From: an uncultured Craurococcus sp.
Lineage (GTDB): Bacteria; Pseudomonadota; Alphaproteobacteria; Acetobacterales; Acetobacteraceae
Assembly (NCBI GenBank): GCA_902805545.1
Contig: CADCTD010000177.1
Location: forward strand, 1 to 33,560
Length of the DNA stretch: 33,560 bases
Direction: 5' to 3'
Position 1 is the first letter of the stretch. The number at the start of each line of letters is the position of its first letter. Positions 16,332-23,510 of this stretch are shown here, in pieces. The notes beneath the pieces are model-generated. The model saw only the letters and a list, made by a program, of their open reading frames with translations, was not told the origin of the DNA and made no database searches. The translations under genes were made by a program, and so were the position numbers.

Positions 16332-17345
16332 TCAGCCCCAGCGCTCCCGCCGGTCCTGGCCGCGGGGCCGCCGCTCCCAGCGGACGGCATCGGCGATGAT
16401 CGCATCGAGGTCGTCGAAGGCCGGCCGCCAGGCGAGCAGGCCGCGGATGCGGTCCGCCGCGGCGATGACGGCCGGCGGGTCGCCCGGCCGGCGCGGGGCG
16501 ACCCGCGCCGGCACCACCGCCCCCGTCGCCCGCTCCACGGCCCTCAGCACCGCCCGCACCGAATGCCCACGGCCGTAGCCGCAGTTCAGGACGACCGTCT
16601 CCCCGCCCATCGCCAGGTGCCGCAACGCCTCGACATGCGCCCGCGCCAGGTCGGTGACGTGGATGTAGTCGCGCACGCCCGTCCCGTCCGGCGTGTCGTA
16701 GTCCTCGCCATAGATGGCGACCTCGCGCCGCTGCCCGAGCGCCGCCTCGAGCGCGACCTTGATCAGATGCGTCGCCCCCGGCATCCGCGGCCCGGCCCGG
16801 CCCGCCGGATCAGCGCCCGCGACGTTGAAGTAGCGCAGCGCGACGACCGAGAGCCGGTGCGCCGCCGCGACGGCCTGCAGCATCTGCTCCGCCGCCAGCT
16901 TCGAGGCGCCGTAGGGGTTGATGGGCCGGCAGGGCGCATCCTCGTCGACCGGCAACCGGTCCGGGATGCCATAGACCGCCGCCGTCGAGGAGAAGACCAG
17001 CCGCGTCACGCCCTCGGCGATGCAGGCCTCGGCTAGGACCAGCGTGTTCGCCATGTTGTTCCGCCAGTACAGCGTCGGGTGGACGACGCTCTCGGGCGCG
17101 ATCAGGGAGCCTGCCATGTGCACCACCGCGCCGACGCGGTGCCGCCGCAGCGCCGCCCGCACCGCCGCCGCATCGCCGGTATCGGCCACCACCAGCGGCA
17201 CGCCCTCCGGCACCGCCTCGCGGCAGCCGGTCGAGAGGTTGTCGAGCACGGCGACGGAAAGCCCGGCATCGAGCAGGGCGAGCACCACATGGCTGCCGAT
17301 ATAGCCGGCGCCGCCGGTGACGAGGATGGTCGCGCCGTCCGTCAT
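16332..17345 (-). CDS. galE: UDP-glucose 4-epimerase (GalE-like)
   Basis: The 337-residue short-chain dehydrogenase-type epimerase carries GGAGYIGS at 11-18 for NAD binding, SSTAAVYG around 119-126, and YGASK (Y145, K149) as catalytic pair. The family interconverts UDP-glucose and UDP-galactose, or the N-acetyl forms. Its ATG overlaps the PIG-L stop by 4 bases (ATGA), so it belongs to the long operon, where it probably supplies a sugar nucleotide to one of the two glycosyltransferases. Whether it prefers UDP-Glc or UDP-GlcNAc cannot be decided by eye. Confidence 0.92.
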   Translation of the reverse strand: MTDGATILVTGGAGYIGSHVVLALLDAGLSVAVLDNLSTGCREAVPEGVPLVVADTGDAAAVRAALRRHRVGAVVHMAGSLIAPESVVHPTLYWRNNMANTLVLAEACIAEGVTRLVFSSTAAVYGIPDRLPVDEDAPCRPINPYGASKLAAEQMLQAVAAAHRLSVVALRYFNVAGADPAGRAGPRMPGATHLIKVALEAALGQRREVAIYGEDYDTPDGTGVRDYIHVTDLARAHVEALRHLAMGGETVVLNCGYGRGHSVRAVLRAVERATGAVVPARVAPRRPGDPPAVIAAADRIRGLLAWRPAFDDLDAIIADAVRWERRPRGQDRRERWG

Positions 17346-18079
17346 GCCGCCACCTCGAGCCTTACCGCGCCGCGCAGGCGGAAGCGTTCCACCGGCCCCG
17401 CCGCCCCGAGCGCGCGCCCGAGCCCCTCGACCCCGCCGAACTGGAAGCCAAGCTGCGTCGCATAGGCTGCGCAGGCAGCGAGCCGCGCCGGCGCATCGCC
17501 GTGGAAGCCGCGCTCCGGCCAGGCTTCCATCAGCCCGGCGAAGGGCCGCGCCGCCTCGCGCAGCGGCCGCGCCGCATAGGGGAAGTCGGTCCACCAGAGC
17601 ACCGGCACGCCATCCGGCAGCAGGGGCAGGATGGCCTGCACCAGCCGCACATGGTCGACATGCCCGCCGATTGCCTGCGGCGCCAGGATCAGGTCGGGCG
17701 CCGGCGCCATCAGCGCGGCCAGCGCCTGCGAGAGCGGTGCGTCGACCGTGTCATCCTCGCGCGGCGCGGCGAAGAGCGCCTCTGCATCCTCATAGCCGCG
17801 ATGCGGCGCCTCGGGGAAATCGAGCCAGACGGCCCGCGCGCCGAGCCTGGCGCAGGCCGACGCATCCTCCGCCCGGCGCAGCGCCATGTAGTCGACCTCC
17901 GCCGGCAGGCCCTTGTCGAGCTGGCAGGCGAGGGCGAAGCCCTGGGGGTCGGGCACGGAGCGGGTGAAGGCCGTCGCCACCGTCACGTCCCACCCCGCCC
18001 GCGCCAGCGCGGACAGCGTGCCGCCGCAGGAGAAGGCCGCGTCGTCGAGGTGCGGCGAGAGGGCGAGCGCGCGCGGCAT
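17342..18079 (-). CDS. PIG-L family deacetylase
   Basis: The 245-residue protein belongs to the zinc-dependent LmbE/PIG-L group that removes acetyl groups from GlcNAc-containing glycolipids or pseudodisaccharides (PIG-L, MshB, BshB). Metal ligands are H10, D12 and D13 in SPHLDDAAFSCGG, plus HVDH at 140-143. The ATG at 18079 shares one base with the glycosyltransferase stop (TGATG) and starts just before the motif. An upstream ATG at 18112 would add 11 unneeded residues. The neighbouring GT4 enzyme parallels MshA-MshB and BshA-BshB pairs, which suggests it deacetylates that enzyme's product. This pairing is an inference. Confidence 0.88.
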   Translation of the reverse strand: MPRALALSPHLDDAAFSCGGTLSALARAGWDVTVATAFTRSVPDPQGFALACQLDKGLPAEVDYMALRRAEDASACARLGARAVWLDFPEAPHRGYEDAEALFAAPREDDTVDAPLSQALAALMAPAPDLILAPQAIGGHVDHVRLVQAILPLLPDGVPVLWWTDFPYAARPLREAARPFAGLMEAWPERGFHGDAPARLAACAAYATQLGFQFGGVEGLGRALGAAGPVERFRLRGAVRLEVAA

Positions 18080-19320
18080 CAGAGGAGATGCGGCGCGGCG
18101 CGGAACCGGCACCCCGCGTCATGCGGCAGGACGGGGTCGAAGCCCGTATCGGGCGCCCGGCCGGCGACCTCGGCATAGACGCCCATGATCTGCCGCCCGA
18201 CCGCCTCCCAGGAATAGGTGCGCCGGCATTCCTCCAGCGCCGCGGACGCAAGGCGGCGGCGCAGCGGCGCATCCTCGATCACTCGCCGCAGCGCCTGGGC
18301 GAGTGCCGGGATGTCGCCCGGCTGCACCAGCAGCCCGTTCTCGCCGTCGCGCAGGCAGTCGACGACGCCGACGGCATAGCAGGAGACGCTCGGCAGTCCG
18401 TTCGCCATCGCCTCGAGGATCGTGTTGCTGAACCCCTCGGCATAGGTCGGGCTGACGAAGACATCCGCCTCGCGGTAGAGCACCGGCGCCGCGTCGTAAT
18501 CCGCATAGCCGGTGAAGCGGACGGGCACGCCCCGCTCGGCGGCCAGCGTGCGCGAGCTGTCGTAGTCGGGCCCGATGCCGGAGATGGTGGCGGCGAAGCG
18601 CACGCCCTCCGCCTGCAGCAGGGCCAGCGCCTCGATCATGTCGAGCGAGCCTTTCCGGCGGTCGACGCGGCCATGGTAGAGCAGCCGCACCGGATCGGCG
18701 GCCTCGCCCGGCACGAAGCCCTCGGCAGGCCGGAACCGCTCCGTATCGACGGCGCCGGGGACGATGGTGAAGCGCTCCCGCGCCACGCCGAGCCGCTCGA
18801 TCACCTCCTGCGCGAAGCTCTCGCAGCCGATCAGCAGCGCATTCGCATGGTTCAGCACATTGAGCATGCCGAGCCGGTGCGTCTCGCAGCAGGAGCCGAC
18901 CCAGTGCCCGTCGCCGCCCTGGATGGAGACGACGGTGGGGATGCCGATCTCGCGGGCCGCCAGCAGCACCGCCCAGCCATTCGGATAGCCGTACTGCGCA
19001 TGCAGGATGTCGAAGGGCTCCTTGCGATGCTCGGCCAGGATGACATCCACCATGTCCTGCACGTCGCGCTCGAAATCCGCCCCGCCCGGCTCGGCGAAGG
19101 CCTCCTCGCCGAGGGACTGGCGGCCGATGACGGTGACGCCCGGCACCGGCGGCGGCGGCCCGCCGCCATAGACGCGCGTGCCCGCAGGATCGCCGCGATA
19201 CTGGCTCACCATCGTCACGTCATGGCCGGCCGCGACGAGCTGCCGCAGCAGGTTCACCGCATAGACGCTCATGCCGCTGATGGCCGGGAAGAAGCGGCGA
19301 CTGCAGAACAGGATCCTCAT
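18079..19320 (-). CDS. Glycosyltransferase family 4 protein
   Basis: The 413-residue GT-B retaining glycosyltransferase has an N-terminal acceptor domain with SGMSVYAVNLL (15-25) where relatives such as MshA have GGMNVYV. The C-terminal donor domain has HGRVDRRKG (216-224, R218 and K223) and the E-x7-E motif YAEGFSNTILEAM (E294, E303... spacing typical of GT4). It transfers a sugar from a nucleotide donor and is cytoplasmic or peripheral to the membrane. Its ATG overlaps the TIM-barrel stop by 4 bases. In an operon with inositol-3-phosphate synthase and a PIG-L deacetylase, a cyclitol or cyclitol phosphate is a plausible acceptor, but not proven. Confidence 0.9.
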   Translation of the reverse strand: MRILFCSRRFFPAISGMSVYAVNLLRQLVAAGHDVTMVSQYRGDPAGTRVYGGGPPPPVPGVTVIGRQSLGEEAFAEPGGADFERDVQDMVDVILAEHRKEPFDILHAQYGYPNGWAVLLAAREIGIPTVVSIQGGDGHWVGSCCETHRLGMLNVLNHANALLIGCESFAQEVIERLGVARERFTIVPGAVDTERFRPAEGFVPGEAADPVRLLYHGRVDRRKGSLDMIEALALLQAEGVRFAATISGIGPDYDSSRTLAAERGVPVRFTGYADYDAAPVLYREADVFVSPTYAEGFSNTILEAMANGLPSVSCYAVGVVDCLRDGENGLLVQPGDIPALAQALRRVIEDAPLRRRLASAALEECRRTYSWEAVGRQIMGVYAEVAGRAPDTGFDPVLPHDAGCRFRAAPHLL

Positions 19321-20159
19321 CTGGTTCGTCCCTCCCTGCATTGCCGCAGCCAGTCGAGCGACTGCGGGATCATCCGGTCGGCGCGATGGCTCTCGCGCGA
19401 GAGCTCGACGCAGACGAGGCGGCGGAAGCCGATCGCCTCCAGCGCATCGAGGCAGGCGGGGATGTCCATGTCGCCCTCGCCGAAGGGAAGGTGGGTGTGG
19501 TCGCCGCGGCGCATGTCCTCGATGGCGACGGTGCCGAGATGCGGCGCGAATTCCGCAAGGGCCGCCGCCGGCTCGCGCTCCCCCGTCACCAGGCAATGGC
19601 CGAGGTCGAGCGCGAGCGTCAGCCCCGGCAGGTGCGGCCGCAGCATCGCCCAGTCGTCCAGCGTCTCCACCAGCATGCCCGGCTCCGGCTCCAAAGCGAC
19701 GGTGACGCCATGCTGCGTGGCGTATTCCACCACCTGCGCGACGCCCTGCAGCAGCCATTCGCCCGCCTCGCCGCGATCGACGCCCGGCAGCGGCACGCCG
19801 GCCCAGAAGGAGACCGCCTCCGCCTCCAGGATGTTGCCGATGTCGACGGCGCGCTGGAGGAAGCCGATGCGCCGGGCCCGGCCTTCCGGCTCCGGCGTCA
19901 GCAGCGTCGGCTCGTGCTTGCGGCGCGGGTCGAGCAGGAAGCGCGCCCCTGTCTCGATGACGCTGCCGAGCCGCCGCGCGCGGAGCTCGCGCGCCAGCGC
20001 CTCGGTCCGCCCCACCCAGCCTTCCGTCAGCGGGTCGAGATGCTGGAAGTCGAGCGTCAGCGCCACGCCGTCGTAGCCGGCCTCGGCGATCAGCGCGACG
20101 GCATCGCCGAGCCGGTGGTTGGCCGCGCCATTGGTGTTGTAGGCGAAGCGCAGCGCCAT
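19317..20159 (-). CDS. Sugar phosphate isomerase/epimerase (AP endonuclease 2-like TIM barrel)
   Basis: The 280-residue protein is a TIM barrel of the xylose isomerase-like family that includes IolE, IolI and other keto-sugar or inosose isomerases. The expected metal ligands appear in order: E157 (ALEPEPG), D185 and H188 (LDLGHC), H221 or H223 (GDHTHLPFGEGD) and E252 (VELSRESH). It begins 2 bases after the YcaO stop and overlaps the glycosyltransferase start, so it is translated with them. Together with the Gfo/Idh/MocA dehydrogenase it could oxidise and isomerise an inositol ring, as IolG and IolI do in catabolism. The actual substrate is unknown. Confidence 0.88.
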   Translation of the reverse strand: MALRFAYNTNGAANHRLGDAVALIAEAGYDGVALTLDFQHLDPLTEGWVGRTEALARELRARRLGSVIETGARFLLDPRRKHEPTLLTPEPEGRARRIGFLQRAVDIGNILEAEAVSFWAGVPLPGVDRGEAGEWLLQGVAQVVEYATQHGVTVALEPEPGMLVETLDDWAMLRPHLPGLTLALDLGHCLVTGEREPAAALAEFAPHLGTVAIEDMRRGDHTHLPFGEGDMDIPACLDALEAIGFRRLVCVELSRESHRADRMIPQSLDWLRQCREGRTR

Positions 20160-20161
20160 GC

Positions 20162-21640
20162 TCAGGCCGCCTGCCGCTGGCGGTAGAGCTGGGCCGAGAA
20201 GGTCCCGCACTCGCGGTAGAGCGGGTAGAGCCGGCCGACCGTCTCATCCGCCAGCTGCGCGTCGAACCAGGCGGGGCCGCCGGCGCGCGCCTCGTCCTCA
20301 GGCCGGAGCCGCACCCGCGCGGCGCCCTCGCGCGGGGCATCGAGCAGCAGCGGGTCGCCCCGCCCGCGCAGCCGCCGCACGCCGCGCCAGCCGATGCGGT
20401 GATAGCTCATCGTCTCGCTCTCGAGGCCGGGCACGATGGTCTTCACCGCCTTTACCGGGCTCCCCTGCGGCGAGCAGTCGATTACCAGCGGCTCCAGCCC
20501 CTCCGCCGCCAGCCGTTCCGTCAGCAGCCGCAGCCGCGCGGTGGAATCGGCCATCTCCGCGGCCGGCACCGTCGGCAGGTCGGAGAGGCGCACCCGCCGC
20601 CGCTCGGAGAAGACGGTGTCGGCGAGGCGCCGGCGCAGCTCGCCCGCATCCTGCCCGACCCATTCGGCCATGGCCGTGAGCGCGCGGCCCTCCTCCTCTT
20701 CCAGCATGGCGACGCCGATCTGGCGATCGACATAGTCGCGCGGCAGCGCGGCCTGGACGAGGTCGATCGGCCCATGCGTCGCCGCCTTGCGCGAGCGGGA
20801 GCCGCAGAACTCGAGCAGCGCCTTGCGCAGCGTGCGCGACCGGTCGGGGTGCGAGGCCTCGCCGCAGGAGGTCACCTGCACCGGCACCGTCGGCCGGCCG
20901 CGGTCGTTGCCGACGACATAGAGGTTGGGGATGCCGAAATCCGTGCAGGCCAGCTTGACGGTGACGTCGATCCCAAGCTCGCGGAGATGCGCCATCAGCC
21001 CGGCGACCGCCGGCTCCTCCTCCGTATCGACCTCGACCGCCACGCCCTGGTCGAGCGCGCGATAGGTCACGGCATTGCCGTCGCGCTGCAGCAGCTCCAT
21101 CAACCCGTGTGAGATGGCATGCGGCAGATCGAAACCGGCGCCGAGGCCGTTGGTGATCGGCGTGACCAGCCGCGGCTTCTCGCCGAGCTGGTAGGGATAG
21201 GCCGCCACCCAGTCGAGCGGCACCAGCACCGGCTCGCCGCTCGACCAGCGCCGCGCCTCGACCCAGGCGAGCGGCATCTCCGGCGTGTAGGCGCTGCCCG
21301 CCGGCAGGCCGAGCGTCAGCGGGTCGGCGACGCCCGAGGCGCCGCGCTGCCGCACCATCTCGCCATGGGAGCCATGGAACCGCTCCGTCCGCTTCACCCA
21401 GGCGCCGACATGCACCTCCTCGCAGAGCTCGCCGAGCGCGCCGACCTCCGCCTCGATCGGCTCGAAGCCGTAGCCATAGCCGGTGGTGGCCGGCTCCTTG
21501 GCGACGATCAGGTTCGCCTGCACCACGGGGATGCCGATGCGGTCCAGCATGTCGATGCGGAAGACGGTGACATGCCCTTCCTCCGGCATGGAGGCGCGGA
21601 ACTCGCGGGCGACCTCGTGCAGGTCGGTGGTCTGGCTCAT
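20162..21640 (-). CDS. YcaO-like family protein
   Basis: The 492-residue product shows the YcaO fold in order: RIGIPVV (34-40) and TTGYGYGF (52-59), then AISHGLMELLQRD (175-187) with E182, and GEASHPDRSRTLRKALLEF (260-278) with E277. These correspond to the ATP/Mg-binding sites of YcaO enzymes, which activate an amide with ATP to form azolines, thioamides or amidines, usually on peptides. No E1-like partner, TfuA or precursor peptide is visible nearby. The C-terminus ends QLYRQRQAA and lacks the proline-rich end of azoline-forming YcaOs. Setting inside a cyclitol/sugar operon is unusual. ATGA overlap with the upstream MBL gene. Confidence 0.88.
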   Translation of the reverse strand: MSQTTDLHEVAREFRASMPEEGHVTVFRIDMLDRIGIPVVQANLIVAKEPATTGYGYGFEPIEAEVGALGELCEEVHVGAWVKRTERFHGSHGEMVRQRGASGVADPLTLGLPAGSAYTPEMPLAWVEARRWSSGEPVLVPLDWVAAYPYQLGEKPRLVTPITNGLGAGFDLPHAISHGLMELLQRDGNAVTYRALDQGVAVEVDTEEEPAVAGLMAHLRELGIDVTVKLACTDFGIPNLYVVGNDRGRPTVPVQVTSCGEASHPDRSRTLRKALLEFCGSRSRKAATHGPIDLVQAALPRDYVDRQIGVAMLEEEEGRALTAMAEWVGQDAGELRRRLADTVFSERRRVRLSDLPTVPAAEMADSTARLRLLTERLAAEGLEPLVIDCSPQGSPVKAVKTIVPGLESETMSYHRIGWRGVRRLRGRGDPLLLDAPREGAARVRLRPEDEARAGGPAWFDAQLADETVGRLYPLYRECGTFSAQLYRQRQAA

Positions 21641-22482
21641 CGTGTCGCGCTCCTGCGCAGCTCGTCGATCGGGATATGGCGCACGCCCGGCGGGCCGCGG
21701 AGCTGGTCGTCGAGCACGGCGAGGGCGATCTCCCGCCCGACGCCTGGCGCATGCTCGAAGGGCGTGCAGACCGTGTCGAAGTCGAGCCCCTCGATCACCG
21801 CGCGGTAGCGGCGGATCTCGCCCGGCGTCAGCGGGATCGACTTGTGGAAGGCCTTGTGCGTCGAGACGGCGGTGCTGTTTCCTGCCTCGTCCTGGTCGAC
21901 CTTGAACGCGTCGCCGCAGAAAAGGATGCGACGCCCCGCGTCGTGCAGCACCGCCTGCCCTTCGTAATGCCCGCCGACATGGTGCAGCACGAGGCCGGGT
22001 GCCAACTCCAGCGCCTCGTCATAGGGGCGGGTGACGCGGAAGGCCTTGGTGAGCCGCAGGTCCTCCTTCTGGATCGCCAGGACCTCCGGCCGGAACACGT
22101 CCTGCAGCTGCCACAGCGCGCCGTAGCCATGGACGTGCGAGGCGGCGAGGAAGCGGATGCCGCCCAGCCGCTCGATCTCGGCGAGCATCTCGTCGGTGTA
22201 GAAGGGCGCCGCCTCGAAGGCGATGTTGCCCTCCGGGTGCAGCAGCAGCCAGCCCGTGCCGTTCAGCCCGAGCGGCGGCGAGACGGAGAAGGCGACCATG
22301 TCCCGCTCCAGCCACCGCCAGTGGCCGCGCAGCATCGGCCGCACCTCCTCGACGCTGAGGAAGCGCCAGCCATCCTCCGGCAGGTCGTTGCGCGTGTCGG
22401 TGCAGACCGGGCAGTCGGGCGGCGGGGCGAAGTAGCGCTGCCAGTGGCCGCAATTGGCGCAGGCATAGGGTCTCAGCGGCAT
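21637..22482 (-). CDS. MBL-fold metallohydrolase with N-terminal rubredoxin-like zinc ribbon
   Basis: The 281-residue protein begins with a four-cysteine ribbon (C8, C11, C24, C27: CANC then CPVC), followed by a metallo-beta-lactamase domain. The metal motif is altered: SHVHGYG (H116, H118) where the family usually has HxHxDH. Later ligands fit: HHVGGHYEGQ (H172) and FCGDAFKV (D191). Such proteins can be hydrolases or, with an iron site and rubredoxin-like module, redox enzymes; I cannot tell which. The ATG at 22482 overlaps the dehydrogenase stop by 10 bases. The frame extends upstream, but that part is a shadow of the dehydrogenase gene. Confidence 0.85.
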   Translation of the reverse strand: MPLRPYACANCGHWQRYFAPPPDCPVCTDTRNDLPEDGWRFLSVEEVRPMLRGHWRWLERDMVAFSVSPPLGLNGTGWLLLHPEGNIAFEAAPFYTDEMLAEIERLGGIRFLAASHVHGYGALWQLQDVFRPEVLAIQKEDLRLTKAFRVTRPYDEALELAPGLVLHHVGGHYEGQAVLHDAGRRILFCGDAFKVDQDEAGNSTAVSTHKAFHKSIPLTPGEIRRYRAVIEGLDFDTVCTPFEHAPGVGREIALAVLDDQLRGPPGVRHIPIDELRRSATR

Positions 22483-23510
22483 GGGGCACTCCCCGCGGCG
22501 GCATAGGCGCGCGCGATCAGGCGCATGGTATGGAGGTCGCGCGCGAGCGAGAAGGTGTCGCCCTCCCCCTCGCCGCGCAGCCAACGCGCGAAGGCGGCCA
22601 TCTGTCGCGCGAAGGGCGAGGCGCCGGCCTCCGCCACCGGCAGTGGCGCGCGCAGGCCGAGCCGCCCGTCGATGCGCCAGACCCGCCCGCCCGGCGCCTG
22701 CCCCATGGTGCGCTCGGCGAGGATCTGGCCCGCGGTGCCCAGCACCTCGAGCTGCCGCCGCGGCAGGGCCTCCGGGCAATTGTAGGCGACATGCAGCTGC
22801 ACCAGCACGCCGGAGCCGGTGCGACCGAGCAGCATCGCCCCGTCATCGACGGCATAGCCCTGCACCCGTCGCTGCGTCAGCGCCGCGATCTCCTCGACCG
22901 GTTCGCCGAGCAGGTAGTCGACGAGGTCGAGCCCGTGCGGTGCCAGGTCCATCAGCGCCCCGCCGCCCGCCCGCGCCGCATCCGCGCGCCAGTTGTCGCT
23001 TGCCCAGCCGGCATCGACCCAGCAGGCATAGGCGATGCGGATGGCGGTGACGGTGCCGACCGCGCCCCCCGCGACCGCGGCGCGGATCGCCGCATGCGCC
23101 GGATGGTGCCGCTGGTCGAAGGCGGTGCCGTAGCGGATGCCGGCGGCGCGCACGGCCTCCGCCATCGCCTCCGCCTCGGCGAGGCTCGCCGCCATCGGCT
23201 TCTCGCAGAGCACGGGCTTGCCCGCCGCCGCCGCGCGCTCCACCGCCGCGCGGTGCAGGTGATTGGGCGTCGCCACATAGACGGCCTGCACGGCAGGATC
23301 GGCGAGCAGGGCATCGGCCTCCGCATGGGCGGCCGCGCCGAGCGCCGATGCCTGGCGCCGCGCGGCGGGGTCCGGGTCGGCGACGGCGACCAGCCGGCCG
23401 CCGGCGCCCTGCAGCCCCGGCACGGCATAGTCGCGCGCCACCCAGCCGAAGCCGATCACACCCCAGCCGAGCCCGGTCGTCGCATGGGTCGTGGCATCCA
23501 GCATCGTCAC
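22473..23510 (-). CDS. Gfo/Idh/MocA family NAD(P)-dependent oxidoreductase
   Basis: The 345-residue dehydrogenase has a Rossmann motif at 17-25 (GVIGFGWVA), ATPNHLH at 80-86 and the family hallmark CEKPMA with E103-K104-P105. The C-terminal alpha/beta domain has the GGALMDLAPHGLDLVDYLLG stretch with the conserved catalytic histidine. The family includes inositol 2-dehydrogenase (IolG), scyllo-inositol dehydrogenases and sugar 3-dehydrogenases. GTG at 23510 is used because it overlaps the methyltransferase stop as GTGA; an ATG two codons later is possible. In this operon an inositol or sugar hydroxyl is the likely substrate (inference). Confidence 0.9.
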   Translation of the reverse strand: MTMLDATTHATTGLGWGVIGFGWVARDYAVPGLQGAGGRLVAVADPDPAARRQASALGAAAHAEADALLADPAVQAVYVATPNHLHRAAVERAAAAGKPVLCEKPMAASLAEAEAMAEAVRAAGIRYGTAFDQRHHPAHAAIRAAVAGGAVGTVTAIRIAYACWVDAGWASDNWRADAARAGGGALMDLAPHGLDLVDYLLGEPVEEIAALTQRRVQGYAVDDGAMLLGRTGSGVLVQLHVAYNCPEALPRRQLEVLGTAGQILAERTMGQAPGGRVWRIDGRLGLRAPLPVAEAGASPFARQMAAFARWLRGEGEGDTFSLARDLHTMRLIARAYAAAGSAPCR

